Source: Beijerinckiaceae bacterium
GTDB lineage: Bacteria; Pseudomonadota; Alphaproteobacteria; Rhizobiales; Beijerinckiaceae
Assembly (NCBI GenBank): GCA_027531565.1
Contig: JAPZSB010000008.1
Coordinates: 62,001 to 126,000 of the forward strand
DNA length: 64,000 nt
Direction: 5' to 3'
A model generated the notes under the pieces. That model was given only the letters and a program-made list of their open reading frames with translations. It did not search any database and had not been told where the DNA came from. The position numbers were made by a program, and so were the translations under genes. Positions 1 to 9,244 of this stretch are shown in pieces. The number at the start of each line of letters is the position of its first letter. Within the stretch, counting starts at the first letter, position 1.

Positions 1-2
1 TC

Positions 3-572
3 CGTCTTGCCTTTCCGGATGGTGTGGTCGAAGGCCCTGCCGGCACGGAACAGGAGCGGCTCGCCCTCTGGCGCAAGCTCTACTGGCGCCTGCGCCGCCA
101 TGACGAGAGCGTGCTCGAACAGACCATGCGCGTGCTGGTGGATACGACCGGCCTTGATCCGCTCGGCCGGGTCGAGCAGCTCTGCATGGACTGGCAGGAC
201 CTGCGCTATCTCGCCCGGCACCCGCTGGCCACGATCGGCGCCCACACGGCCAGCCATCCGCGCCTTGCGCGGGTTCCGGCCGAGCGCGCCCGGATCGAGA
301 TCGAGGAAAGCCGGCGTCGCATCCGCGAGGAGCTGGATATCGATCCGCTGGTTTTCGCCTATCCCGTTGGCGATCCCGGTTCCGCCGGCCCGCGCGAATT
401 CGCGATGGCGCGCGAGGCGGGCTACAGCCTGGCGGTCACGACGCGCCCGGGGGTCCTGAAGCCGGGCCAGCCGGTCCATGCCCTGCCGCGCCTCTCGGTC
501 AACGGTCATTACCAGCATACCCGCTATCTGCGGGCATTGCTTTCCGGCATTCCCTTCGCCCTGAAGCGGTGA
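3..572 (+). CDS. Polysaccharide deacetylase family protein, 5' end outside window
   Basis: Frame is open to the window edge; motifs TIGAHTASHPRL and FAYPVGDPGS are typical of NodB-like deacetylases. Confidence 0.8.
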   Translation, partial: RLAFPDGVVEGPAGTEQERLALWRKLYWRLRRHDESVLEQTMRVLVDTTGLDPLGRVEQLCMDWQDLRYLARHPLATIGAHTASHPRLARVPAERARIEIEESRRRIREELDIDPLVFAYPVGDPGSAGPREFAMAREAGYSLAVTTRPGVLKPGQPVHALPRLSVNGHYQHTRYLRALLSGIPFALKR

Positions 573-573
573 A

Positions 574-780
574 TCAGGCCTTGCGCCGCTCCATCCAGCG
601 GATCAGCGGCAGCAGTGGCAGCACCCAGGCCAGCCCGGCCACGAGATAGAACAGCATTTCCGTGACCTTCGACGCGCCCGTCAGGATCCGCGGGGCGAGG
701 GCGGCGATCACGAGGGCGTAGAAGGCCACGAACAGGACCATGGCCAAGGCGCCGATGAACTTCTTGATCCGGGGGTTCAT
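574..780 (-). CDS. Small two-TM protein, DUF2842-like
   Basis: 68-aa product MNPRIKKFIGALAMVLFVAFYALVIAALAP..., two hydrophobic segments; ATG at 778-780 on minus strand. Confidence 0.75.
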   Translation of the reverse strand: MNPRIKKFIGALAMVLFVAFYALVIAALAPRILTGASKVTEMLFYLVAGLAWVLPLLPLIRWMERRKA

Positions 781-889
781 GCTGTCTCTCTGCCCTTCCG
801 CGACCATTGGGCACTTGTCCGTCGCGTTCGATCGTGCATATCGACCATCACATCCGATCCGGCAAGAAGGAAGCGGCACCGTGACGCTG

Positions 890-1963
890 ATGGACACCCA
901 TCCCCATGCCCTTGGTACCGCCATGGCCCGTGGCCTTCGGGCTTCCGGCGCGCGGGCCTTCCGGTTCTGGCTGATCACGCTCATCGTGCTGGTGCTCGTC
1001 ATGGTCACGGTGGGCGGCGCGACGCGGCTGACGGGCTCGGGCCTTTCCATCACCGAATGGAAACCGGTGATCGGCGCGATCCCGCCGCTCAACGCGGCGG
1101 ACTGGGCGCGCGAATTCGCGCTCTATCAGGCCAGCCCGCAATACAAGCTGCTGAATGCCGGCATGTCGCTCGGCGATTTCAAGTTCATCTACTGGTGGGA
1201 ATGGGGCCATCGCCAGCTCGGCCGGTTCATCGGTCTCGTCATGCTGGGCGGTTTCCTCGCCTTCCTGCTCACGGGCGTGATCCGCGGCTGGCTGGCCGTA
1301 GCGACCTTCGGCCTTGGCCTGCTGCTCGGCCTTCAGGGCGCGATCGGCTGGATCATGGTCCGCTCCGGCCTCGAACCCGGCATGATCGCCGTCGCGCCGG
1401 TCAAGCTGACGCTTCACCTGACCTTCGCCAGCCTGTTCTTCATCGGGCTGGTGGCCATGGCGACGCGCTACGGCGCCTTCGGTTCCGGCCGGGCGGAAGG
1501 GGCGGGGATGCGTTTTGCGGCCTGGGGGCTGGTTCTCGGCATTCTCGCGCAGATCGCGCTGGGCGGGCTGGTCGCCGGTTCGCGCGCCGGTTTCACCTAC
1601 AATACCTGGCCGCTGATGGATGGCGCGCTGGTCCCGCCGCTGGGCAAGCTCTTCGTCACGCAGCCCTGGGGCGAGAATTTCGTCGATAATCCCACGCTCG
1701 TCCAGTTCAACCACCGGATCGGGGCCTATCTGCTCTTCGGACTTGCGCTCTGGCATGCCATCGCGCTGAGGGGCACCGCTCTGGCCCGCCGGGCCTGGCA
1801 CCTGTTCGGCCTGGTCACCGCACAGGCCGTTCTCGGCATCGTCACGCTGCTTCTGGTTGTGCCGATCTGGGCCGGCCTCGCCCATCAGGCTCTGGCTTTC
1901 CTCGTGCTCGGCTATGCCGTGTCCCATGCCATGAAGACGGCGCCGGTCGTGAAACCGGCCTGA
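890..1963 (+). CDS. ctaA: Heme A synthase (COX15/CtaA)
   Basis: Multi-TM protein with GGATRLTGSGLSITEWKPVIGAIPPL and FNHRIGAYLLFGLALWHA; internal ATG at 890 preferred over ORF start 740. Confidence 0.92.
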   Translation: MDTHPHALGTAMARGLRASGARAFRFWLITLIVLVLVMVTVGGATRLTGSGLSITEWKPVIGAIPPLNAADWAREFALYQASPQYKLLNAGMSLGDFKFIYWWEWGHRQLGRFIGLVMLGGFLAFLLTGVIRGWLAVATFGLGLLLGLQGAIGWIMVRSGLEPGMIAVAPVKLTLHLTFASLFFIGLVAMATRYGAFGSGRAEGAGMRFAAWGLVLGILAQIALGGLVAGSRAGFTYNTWPLMDGALVPPLGKLFVTQPWGENFVDNPTLVQFNHRIGAYLLFGLALWHAIALRGTALARRAWHLFGLVTAQAVLGIVTLLLVVPIWAGLAHQALAFLVLGYAVSHAMKTAPVVKPA

Positions 1964-1969
1964 TGCCCG

Positions 1970-2197
1970 TCAGCCCGGACCGGTTTCCTCCGGCAAGCGC
2001 AGCAATGCCGCCGGTGGAACCGCGAGGACTGCGGCAAGCTTCTCGATGACATCCAGGCTGGCGCTGTAGAGCTGCCTTTCGAGCGCGCTGATATAGGTGC
2101 GGTCGAGGTCAGCCCGGTGGGCAAGATCTTCTTGCGAAAGGCCTTGTGCCTTCCGGTGAGCCTTGAGGTTGGCAGCAAAAATCTCGCGCAGGGTCAT
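1970..2197 (-). CDS. XRE-family HTH regulator, C-protein-like size (75 aa)
   Basis: LKAHRKAQGLSQEDLAHRADLDRTYISALERQLYSASLDVIEKLA is a canonical HTH_3. Confidence 0.9.
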   Translation of the reverse strand: MTLREIFAANLKAHRKAQGLSQEDLAHRADLDRTYISALERQLYSASLDVIEKLAAVLAVPPAALLRLPEETGPG

Positions 2198-2219
2198 GCG
2201 GCGAGATCAGCGAATTGCA

Positions 2220-2244
2220 GAGTATGTGACTACGGTGTATACTC
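2220..2244. promoter_or_regulatory. Candidate operator of the XRE regulator: GAGTAT-N13-ATACTC
   Basis: Inverted repeat gagtatgtgactacggtgtatactc just upstream of the minus-strand XRE start. Confidence 0.4.
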
Positions 2245-2280
2245 GCCAAATTGATTTGCCGATTTTTTCAGGGACCGCGG

Positions 2281-2394
2281 ATGTGGATCCACAAGGCACG
2301 ATACTGGGCCGAATTGATCTACCTCGGCTGGATGGGCACCGCCGTCTTTGCCGGGCTGGCGATCATGATTTGGGAAGGGCTGAGGCGGAAATGA
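2281..2394 (+). CDS. 37-aa single-TM small protein
   Basis: ATG at 2281 encodes MWIHKARYWAELIYLGWMGTAVFAGLAIMIWEGLRRK then TGA; below the length cutoff of the supplied ORF track. Confidence 0.5.
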   Translation: MWIHKARYWAELIYLGWMGTAVFAGLAIMIWEGLRRK

Positions 2395-2419
2395 TCCGCC
2401 TCAGCCGGCTTTCCGCCAA

Positions 2420-3709
2420 TCACGCCCCGGCGTTCAGCGCCTGATCGAGATCGGCGATCAGATCCGCCACATCCTCGATCCCCACCGACAGGCGCACGAC
2501 ATCCGGGCCGGCGCCGGCGATGACCTTCTGCTCATCGGTGAGCTGGCGATGCGTGGTCGAGGCAGGGTGGATCACGAGGCTGCGGGTATCGCCGACATTC
2601 GCCAGATGCGAGAACAGCTTGAGGTTCGAGACCAGCGCGATGCCGGCGGCATTGCCGCCCTTCAGGCCGAAGGTGAAGACGGCGCCGGCGCCCTTCGGCG
2701 TATAGCGCTTGGCCAGGGCATGGTACCTGTCGGTCTCGAGGCCCGGATAGGACACCCAGGACACGGCCGGATGCGTCGACAGGAACTTCGCCACGGCGAG
2801 GGCATTGTCCGAATGCTTCTGCATGCGCAGGGGCAGGGTCTCGATGCCGGTCAGGATCTGGAACGCGTTGAACGGCGAGATGGCCGGGCCGAGATCGCGC
2901 AGGCCGAGCACGCGGCAGGCAATCGCGAAGGCGAAATTGCCGAAGGTCTCGGCCAGCACCATGCCGGCATATTCCGGCCGGGGCGCGGTCAGCGAGGGAT
3001 ATTTCTGCCCGGCCTTGAGCCAGTCGAACGTGCCGCCATCGACAATGATGCCGCCGATGGAATTGCCATGGCCGCCGAGGAATTTCGTCAGCGAATGCAC
3101 CACGATGTCGGCGCCATGCTCGAAGGGCCGCACGAGATACGGCGAGGCGAGTGTGTTGTCGACGATCAGCGGGATGCCGGCCTTGCGGGCCACGGCCGCG
3201 ATCGCGGCGATATCGAACACCACCCCGCCCGGATTGGCGATGGATTCGATGAAGATCGCCTTGGTTTTCGGCGTGATCGCCTTCTCGAAGCTGGCAGCGT
3301 CGTCATTTTCGGCCCAGACGACATTCCAGCCGAACTTCTTGTAGGCGTGGTTGAACTGGTTGATCGAGCCGCCATAGAGCTTCTTGGCGGCGACGAACTC
3401 GTCGCCCGGCTCGAGCAGCGTGTGGAAGACGAGGTGCTCGGCCGCATGGCCCGATGCCACCGCCAGCGCGGCCGTGCCGCCCTCGAGCGCCGCGACGCGC
3501 TCTTCCAGCACCGCATTGGTCGGGTTGCCGATGCGGGTATAGATGTTGCCGAAGGCCTGCAGCCCGAACAGGGAGGCGGCATGGTCGACATCGTCGAACA
3601 CGAAGGACGTGGTCTGGTAGATCGGCGTGGCGCGCGCGCCGGTGGCCGGATCCGGCTGGGCGCCGGCATGCACGGCAAGGGTCGAGAAGCCAGGGGCGTG
3701 TTCGGTCAT
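2420..3709 (-). CDS. O-acetylhomoserine (thiol)-lyase / aminocarboxypropyltransferase
   Basis: Cys/Met metabolism PLP family: TLAVHAGAQPDPATGARATPIYQTTSFVF, HSLTKFLGGHGNSIGG. Confidence 0.93.
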   Translation of the reverse strand: MTEHAPGFSTLAVHAGAQPDPATGARATPIYQTTSFVFDDVDHAASLFGLQAFGNIYTRIGNPTNAVLEERVAALEGGTAALAVASGHAAEHLVFHTLLEPGDEFVAAKKLYGGSINQFNHAYKKFGWNVVWAENDDAASFEKAITPKTKAIFIESIANPGGVVFDIAAIAAVARKAGIPLIVDNTLASPYLVRPFEHGADIVVHSLTKFLGGHGNSIGGIIVDGGTFDWLKAGQKYPSLTAPRPEYAGMVLAETFGNFAFAIACRVLGLRDLGPAISPFNAFQILTGIETLPLRMQKHSDNALAVAKFLSTHPAVSWVSYPGLETDRYHALAKRYTPKGAGAVFTFGLKGGNAAGIALVSNLKLFSHLANVGDTRSLVIHPASTTHRQLTDEQKVIAGAGPDVVRLSVGIEDVADLIADLDQALNAGA

Positions 3710-3767
3710 CGGGGTCTCCTCCAGAAGCTCGTTCGTTCTATAAAGCGGAAAATCGTTCGTCAATCGG

Positions 3768-3791
3768 GATTGTTCGTTTTGCCGAACGATC
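3768..3791. promoter_or_regulatory. Palindrome GATTGTTCG-N6-CGAACGATC with extra ATCGTTCG half-site upstream of the sulfhydrylase gene
   Basis: Sequence gattgttcgttttgccgaacgatc plus aatcgttcgtc nearby; next to a possible minus-strand TTGACG -35. Confidence 0.45.
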
Positions 3792-3838
3792 ATTCCCGTG
3801 GCCCTACGGAGCCCGGCGCGCGGATGCCGGGATGCACG

Positions 3839-4366
3839 TCACGTCTTCCGGTCCAGCGTCAGCTTCTGGAACCCCTTGGTCGAGAGGGCCGGCCGCTTGG
3901 CGGAGAGGATGCGCGAATTCACGCCCTGCCACGAGATCTCGCCTGACAGACGGCCGAACTCGATCTTGGGGCAGCGGTTCATGATCACCTCGAGCCCTGC
4001 CGCCTCGGCCAGGGCGGCGGCCTCGTCATTCCGGACGGTCAGCTGCATCCAGATCACCCCAGGCTTCGGATCGAGGGCCAGCGCTTCCTTGACGATCGGC
4101 AGCGCGGCTTCCGAATTCCGGAAAATGTCGACCATGTCGACCGGGCCCTCGATCGCCGCGAGGCTGGGCAGGAAGGGGCGGCCGAGCATTTCCGTGCCCA
4201 CGCGGCCGGGATTGATCGGGATCACGTCATAGCCGCGCTCGACGAGGTATTTGAACACGAAGAAGCTCGGCTTGGCCGGATTCTCGCTGGCACCGACCAT
4301 GGCAATACGGCGAACGCGCTTGAGGATGCTCCGGATGGTCGCATCGGAATAGGAATCGTGGTTCAT
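3839..4366 (-). CDS. CoA-binding protein (YccU-like)
   Basis: RIAMVGASENPAKPSFFVFKYLVERGYDVIPINPG, MVDIFRNSEAALPIVKEALAL. Confidence 0.9.
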   Translation of the reverse strand: MNHDSYSDATIRSILKRVRRIAMVGASENPAKPSFFVFKYLVERGYDVIPINPGRVGTEMLGRPFLPSLAAIEGPVDMVDIFRNSEAALPIVKEALALDPKPGVIWMQLTVRNDEAAALAEAAGLEVIMNRCPKIEFGRLSGEISWQGVNSRILSAKRPALSTKGFQKLTLDRKT

Positions 4367-4417
4367 GCCTTTCCTCTGAAGCAGAAGGCGGATTTTCGCT
4401 AGGGGGAATATCGAAGC

Positions 4418-5218
4418 TCAGCGTTTCGGCGCGACGAAGGCGCCGATCCCCTCCTGCGCCTCCCGCATCAGCATGTTCTCGACCATGACCCCGCTGGCAT
4501 AGGCATAGGCCGCCTCGAGCGGCATCTCGTTCTGGCGGTAGAAGGCCTCCTTGCCGATCTTCAGCACGGCGGCAGGCTTGCCGGCGATCTGCCGGGCCAG
4601 CGCCTCGGCCTCCGCCAGCGCGGTGCCGGCAGGCACAACCCGGTTGACCAGCCCGAACCGCGCCGCCGTGGCGGCATCGACAAGGTCGCCGGTCAGCAGC
4701 ATTTCCATCGCATGTTTCGGGCTGACATTGCGCGACATTGCCACCATCGGCGTCGAGCAGAACAGCCCGATATTCACGCCGGGCGTCGCGAAACGGGCTT
4801 CCGCCCCGGCCACCGCAAGATCGCAGGTCGCGACTAGCTGGCAGCCGGCGGCCGTCGCCACGCCTTCGACAACCGCGATGACCGGCTGCGGCATCGACCG
4901 GATCTGCAGCATCATCGCCGAACAGGCCGCCATCAGCGCCACGAAGAAGCCGCGGCCCTGATCCGGCGCCGCCCGGGCCGTCTGGATTTCCTTGAGGTCG
5001 TGCCCGGCGGAAAAAGCCGGCCCTTCATGCGCGAGCAGGACCACCCGGACTGCCTTGTCCCCGCCCGCTTCCCGCAAGGCCCCGTGCAGCGTCTCGATCA
5101 TCGCCGTCGAGAGCGGGTTGCGCCGCTGCGGGTTGGCCAGCGTGATCACGCGCAGAGCGCCGTGATCCTCGATGTGGATCAGCGGGGCAGGGGCCTCGAC
5201 AAGTGCCGCTGGGGTCAT
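4418..5218 (-). CDS. Enoyl-CoA hydratase/isomerase family protein
   Basis: GPAFSAGHDLKE, VEGVATAAGCQLVATCDLAVAG crotonase motifs; start MTPAALVEAP at 5218. Confidence 0.92.
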   Translation of the reverse strand: MTPAALVEAPAPLIHIEDHGALRVITLANPQRRNPLSTAMIETLHGALREAGGDKAVRVVLLAHEGPAFSAGHDLKEIQTARAAPDQGRGFFVALMAACSAMMLQIRSMPQPVIAVVEGVATAAGCQLVATCDLAVAGAEARFATPGVNIGLFCSTPMVAMSRNVSPKHAMEMLLTGDLVDAATAARFGLVNRVVPAGTALAEAEALARQIAGKPAAVLKIGKEAFYRQNEMPLEAAYAYASGVMVENMLMREAQEGIGAFVAPKR

Positions 5219-5348
5219 CACCTTTGTTCCTCCGTCGAAGCGGGCCGCTGCCCGCTTGCCTTGCCTGCCATCCTCGCCCGACATGCCGTCGCGGTGCCGC
5301 CCTCCCGGAAGGGCGAGCCCTTCGCCCTCGAACCGAAAGCGCCTGACA

Positions 5349-5801
5349 ATGCCTGCCGCACCCGGGAAGAAGCCTGCCCTCGACCGCGCGGAAATGGAAG
5401 TCTTCCTCGACGAGGTCTTCCCCGAGATCCACCATGGCGGGCGAACGGTCTCCATCGAGGCGGTGGGGCATGGCTCCTGCCGCCTCCGGCTGGCCTATCA
5501 TCCGCGCCATGTCCGCCCGGGCGGCACGCTCTCGGGTCCGGCCATGATGATGCTGTCGGACCTTGCGCTCTATGTCGCCGTGCTCTCGGTCGCGGGGCGG
5601 GTGGCGCTGGCGGTGACGACCAATCTCTCGATCAATTTCCTCCGCAAGCCCGACAAGGCCGATCTCATCGCCGAGTGCCGGCTGCTCAAGGCGGGAAAGC
5701 GCCTCTGCGTCGGCGAGGTGACGCTGTTTTCCGAGGCGCATGAGGAGCCGGTCGCGCATGTGACCGGCACCTATTCGATCCCTCCGGCGGCCTCCGGGTA
5801 A
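5349..5801 (+). CDS. PaaI-family hotdog thioesterase
   Basis: HPRHVRPGGTLSGPAMMMLSDLALY, TTNLSINFLRKP. Confidence 0.88.
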   Translation: MPAAPGKKPALDRAEMEVFLDEVFPEIHHGGRTVSIEAVGHGSCRLRLAYHPRHVRPGGTLSGPAMMMLSDLALYVAVLSVAGRVALAVTTNLSINFLRKPDKADLIAECRLLKAGKRLCVGEVTLFSEAHEEPVAHVTGTYSIPPAASG

Positions 5802-5875
5802 GGTAAAATAATACCACGTCCGTTAATTCAATGATTTTGCTGATAATTTCGGTAAGAGGACGATTCAGAAAGCCA

Positions 5876-5904
5876 TTGACCGCGCCGGGGTGAGGCCGTA
5901 TGAG
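5876..5904 (+). promoter_or_regulatory. Putative sigma70-type promoter for rplM-rpsI (TTGACC-N17-TATGAG)
   Basis: TTGACC at 5876-5881, TATGAG at 5899-5904, 17-nt spacer. Confidence 0.5.
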
Positions 5905-5915
5905 CAAGGTCCGGT

Positions 5916-5945
5916 GGCGGCGCTTCGGCGTCGCCTCTTGTTTTC
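5916..5945 (+). promoter_or_regulatory. Leader hairpin with TTCG tetraloop plus T-rich tail upstream of rplM
   Basis: GGCGGCGC-TTCG-GCGTCGCC followed by TCTTGTTTTC, 5' of the rplM ATG at 5964. Confidence 0.45.
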
Positions 5946-5963
5946 GGATGCAACCCTTCGAGG

Positions 5964-6455
5964 ATGACCATGAAGGCCCTGACCTCTGCCACGCGTTCGT
6001 TCGTGGCGAAGCCGGCCGAAGTCGAAAAGAAGTGGATTGTGATCGATGGTACCGGCCTCGTTGTGGGCCGCCTCGCCTCGATCATCGCCATGCGGCTTCG
6101 CGGCAAGCACAAAGCCAGCTTCACGCCCCATGTGGACATGGGCGACAACGTCATCGTGATCAACGCCGAGAAGGTGGTGTTCACGGGCCGCAAGCTGTCC
6201 CAGAAGAACTATTACCACCACACCGGCTTCCCGGGCGGGATCAAGGAACGGTCGGCGAAGTTCATCATCGAGGGCCGTTTCCCGGAGCGGATCGTCGAGA
6301 AGGCCGTGGAGCGCATGCTCCCGCGCGGCCCGCTGGGTCGCCAGCAGCTCGGCAATCTCCGCGTCTACAAGGGCGCCGCCCATCCGCATGATGCCCAGCA
6401 GCCGCAGGTGCTGGATGTGGCGTCGCTCAACTCCAAGAATACGAGGCTCGGGTAA
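5964..6455 (+). CDS. rplM: 50S ribosomal protein L13
   Basis: [69 protein letters not shown]. Confidence 0.98.
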   Translation: MTMKALTSATRSFVAKPAEVEKKWIVIDGTGLVVGRLASIIAMRLRGKHKASFTPHVDMGDNVIVINAEKVVFTGRKLSQKNYYHHTGFPGGIKERSAKFIIEGRFPERIVEKAVERMLPRGPLGRQQLGNLRVYKGAAHPHDAQQPQVLDVASLNSKNTRLG

Positions 6456-6457
6456 TC

Positions 6458-6934
6458 ATGGCTGAGGTTCTGTCTTCTCTCGCCGATCTCGGCGCCAAGG
6501 CGTCGGTCCAGGCTGAAGCGCCGGTCCATGTCCAGAAGCTCGACAAGCAGGGTCGTGCCTATGCCACCGGCAAGCGCAAGGACGCGGTCGCCCGCGTCTG
6601 GATCAAGCCGGGCTCCGGCAAGATCACCGTCAACAACCGTGCGCTCGAGGTCTATTTCGCCCGTCCGGTGCTGCGCATGCTCCTGAACCAGCCGCTCGTC
6701 GCGGCGGGCCGTGTCGACCAGTACGACATCATGGTGTCGTGCAATGGCGGCGGCCTCTCCGGCCAGGCCGGCGCGGTGCGCCATGGCCTTGCCCGCGCGC
6801 TCACCTTCTACGAGCCCGAACTCCGGGGCGTGCTCAAGAAGGGCGGCTTCCTGACGCGCGACAGCCGCGTGGTCGAGCGCAAGAAGTACGGCAAGGCCAA
6901 GGCCCGCCGCTCCTTCCAGTTCTCGAAGCGCTGA
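6458..6934 (+). CDS. rpsI: 30S ribosomal protein S9
   Basis: [28 protein letters not shown]-terminus [17 protein letters not shown]. Confidence 0.98.
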   Translation: MAEVLSSLADLGAKASVQAEAPVHVQKLDKQGRAYATGKRKDAVARVWIKPGSGKITVNNRALEVYFARPVLRMLLNQPLVAAGRVDQYDIMVSCNGGGLSGQAGAVRHGLARALTFYEPELRGVLKKGGFLTRDSRVVERKKYGKAKARRSFQFSKR

Positions 6935-6961
6935 TCGCGCCTCGTCGAACCCAGAATTGCG

Positions 6962-6987
6962 AAAGGCCCGGGAAACCGGGCCTTTTT
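6962..6987 (+). terminator. Rho-independent terminator after rpsI
   Basis: aaaggcccgg-gaaa-ccgggccttttt. Confidence 0.85.
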
Positions 6988-7122
6988 CCGTTTCGGGGCA
7001 GGCGGTTCCGCCCCGACGGTAATGTTAACGGAAAGGAAATCCGCGCCCGGGGCCTGTCCCAGATTGACGCAACCGCGCGATCGAGTCCTAGTGAAGGCCT
7101 GTTCCGCGTGAGAGGTCTGTCC

Positions 7123-7980
7123 ATGTTCCGCGCTCTTCTGGCTTCCGGTGTTCTGGCCTGGTTCGGCGTTGCCGCCCCGGTTCAGGCGCAGTCGCAGCAT
7201 TACCAGCCGGGCTTCCCGCTGGCTTATTACCACCCGGTGCCGGATGTCTCCTCCGGCGGCATCTACGGCTATGGCCATTACGGCCATTACGGCCGCGGCC
7301 ATGCGACCCGCCATACGGTCTGGGACGAGAACTGCCGCTGCGCCACGCCCTATGCGTTCGGACATCGCCCGGTTCAGAGCCGCCGTTCGGTGATGGTGGA
7401 ATACGGCGATGGCCATGTCCCGGCCTATATCGCCCGGCGCAACCACGCCTACCGGCCGGGTTATGCCTATCGCCCGGAAAGCATCCATCCCCGGGCCTAT
7501 CAGGGCCGCTACGGCCATGCCCGGCACCACCGCCCGGCCTATGGGCACCATCCCCACGGCTATCGCCATCGCGCGGCTGCCCATGCCGATATCTATGTCG
7601 AGAACGGGCTCCAGCGCCGGCCGCAGCGCCAATGGGCACAGTCCCATGCCGAGGTGGACCGCCCCTATGGCTATGCCTACCGGCCCCGCCCGCAGCCGCG
7701 GAACACCTATTCCTCGGCCTATCGCGAGGATGCCGGCTCCTGGCGCACCCGTCGCGACGGGATCATCACCGTGCATCCCCGCAGCCCGGCAGCCCGCCCG
7801 GTCCTGCGCTCGGACGATGCGCTCGTCACGCCCGGCCGTTCCGGCGCCGTGGTGGTGACAGGCCCGCGCCATCGCCAGGGGTCGCAGGCCCACGGGCATG
7901 CACCGCAGGCCAACGGACCGGTCCATGTTGTCCGTCCGCGGCCGGAAGGACAGCGCATCCGGCCAGTTCGTCCGGAGTGA
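7123..7980 (+). CDS. Secreted His/Tyr/Arg/Gly-rich protein of unknown function
   Basis: Signal peptide MFRALLASGVLAWFGVAAPVQAQ; GYGHYGHYGRGHATRH, HARHHRPAYGHHPHGYRHRAAAH. Confidence 0.7.
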   Translation: MFRALLASGVLAWFGVAAPVQAQSQHYQPGFPLAYYHPVPDVSSGGIYGYGHYGHYGRGHATRHTVWDENCRCATPYAFGHRPVQSRRSVMVEYGDGHVPAYIARRNHAYRPGYAYRPESIHPRAYQGRYGHARHHRPAYGHHPHGYRHRAAAHADIYVENGLQRRPQRQWAQSHAEVDRPYGYAYRPRPQPRNTYSSAYREDAGSWRTRRDGIITVHPRSPAARPVLRSDDALVTPGRSGAVVVTGPRHRQGSQAHGHAPQANGPVHVVRPRPEGQRIRPVRPE

Positions 7981-8025
7981 AACCCCCGCCCGGAAGGATC
8001 GGGCCGGCATCATCCCGGCGGCGGA

Positions 8026-8781
8026 TCAGTCCACGATCGCGAGGCGCGGCGCCGGTGTCAGCACCATCGTGAAATGGCCGACACAATCGGCGCCCATCGG
8101 GAAGACCTGCGCGGCGAAGGCCTCCAGCAGGTCTTTTTCGTAGAGGGCCACGCTCCCCACGCGACAGAGCACGTATTTCGCCGCCGCGACGATATCCTCC
8201 CGGTCGAGGATCGCGAGAACCCGCCATTCCGGATGCGCGCGCAACCAGCGATGCACGCTCTCGGTGAGTTCGGGATAGCCGGGATGCAGCATGTCATCGA
8301 GGCAGATCAGCCCGTGCTCGTGCATCAGCGGCGCGGCGAGGTCGAGATCCTGCGTGACATTCGCATCGTCATGTTCGCCATCGATATGGAAAAAGCGGAT
8401 CGCGCCGCCGCCCGCCGGCGCGAGCAGGTCCGCGCCCGTCATGGCCCGGGTATTGCCCTTGATCGCGGTGTACTCCGCCGGCCCGAGGCCGAAGCGGCGA
8501 CAATTCGCGTGGAGATGGTCCAGCACCTTCTCGCTCGGCCAGGTGAAGACATCGACGCCGATCGCATGTTCGCCCGGCCGGAGCCCCAGCGCCATCGCAA
8601 TGAAGAAACGCCCCTCGAACGTGCCGATCTCCGCGAGATGGCCGCCAATGCCCAGTTCGGCCTGCCGGCGGATCAGGTGCCCCGCAATCGAGGCCGCGAA
8701 GCCGGAGGACATGCCCAGCACCTGCTGGTAGCCATGGGCGAGATAGGCGTCGAGGCGGGCATTGCCGGTCGGGAGGATCAT
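8026..8781 (-). CDS. Class I SAM-dependent methyltransferase-like protein
   Basis: LAEIGTFEGRFFIAMALGLRPGEHAIGVDVF, FFHIDGEHDDANVTQDLDLAAPLM. Confidence 0.7.
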   Translation of the reverse strand: MILPTGNARLDAYLAHGYQQVLGMSSGFAASIAGHLIRRQAELGIGGHLAEIGTFEGRFFIAMALGLRPGEHAIGVDVFTWPSEKVLDHLHANCRRFGLGPAEYTAIKGNTRAMTGADLLAPAGGGAIRFFHIDGEHDDANVTQDLDLAAPLMHEHGLICLDDMLHPGYPELTESVHRWLRAHPEWRVLAILDREDIVAAAKYVLCRVGSVALYEKDLLEAFAAQVFPMGADCVGHFTMVLTPAPRLAIVD

Positions 8782-8947
8782 GCGAATTTCCTTCTGTCGT
8801 CAGGAATAGCTAATCGACTGGCCCCGACAAGCCCAGTGCCAATCCGTCTTCCTCCGGCGCGGCCGGGGGGCCCGGTCGCATTTCCTGCTGGCGGCGATGC
8901 GCGCCGCCGGGTAAGGGAAAGCCCGATCCAACCCGAACCGGAATCCC

Positions 8948-9244
8948 ATGCGCGCCTTTTTTCTCGGCCTGATTGCCCTCCTGGTCTTCCTCCCGGCGAT
9001 CCTGATCCTGCTGGCGCCGGGCAAGCCCCTCGCCATCCGGATCCGCTGGGGCCTCGCGGCGTTCTTCACGCCGATCATCGCCTTCGGACTGATCCAGTTC
9101 ATGCCCGCCCTGTCGAACAACGCCCCGCAGGCCATGCAGTTCGGGCGGCTGCTCGGGCTGATCCTCGCCGGAAGCGGGCTGATCCTGCCCTGGCTGTTCT
9201 TCGCGACATTCCTCAACCGCAGCCGCCGCCCCTCGGGGCATTGA
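8948..9244 (+). CDS. Small three-TM membrane protein, unknown function
   Basis: 98 aa, strongly hydrophobic segments; MRAFFLGLIALLVFLPAILILLAPGKPL. Confidence 0.6.
   Translation: MRAFFLGLIALLVFLPAILILLAPGKPLAIRIRWGLAAFFTPIIAFGLIQFMPALSNNAPQAMQFGRLLGLILAGSGLILPWLFFATFLNRSRRPSGH

Noticed and set aside
848-1927. 359-aa antisense ORF opposite ctaA
   Set aside because: Composition is a charged/low-complexity mirror of the real gene; typical spurious antisense frame in high-GC DNA
2549-3946. 465-aa ORF opposite the sulfhydrylase gene
   Set aside because: Antisense frame rich in R/G/E/D with no recognisable motif; the opposite strand has a clear family match
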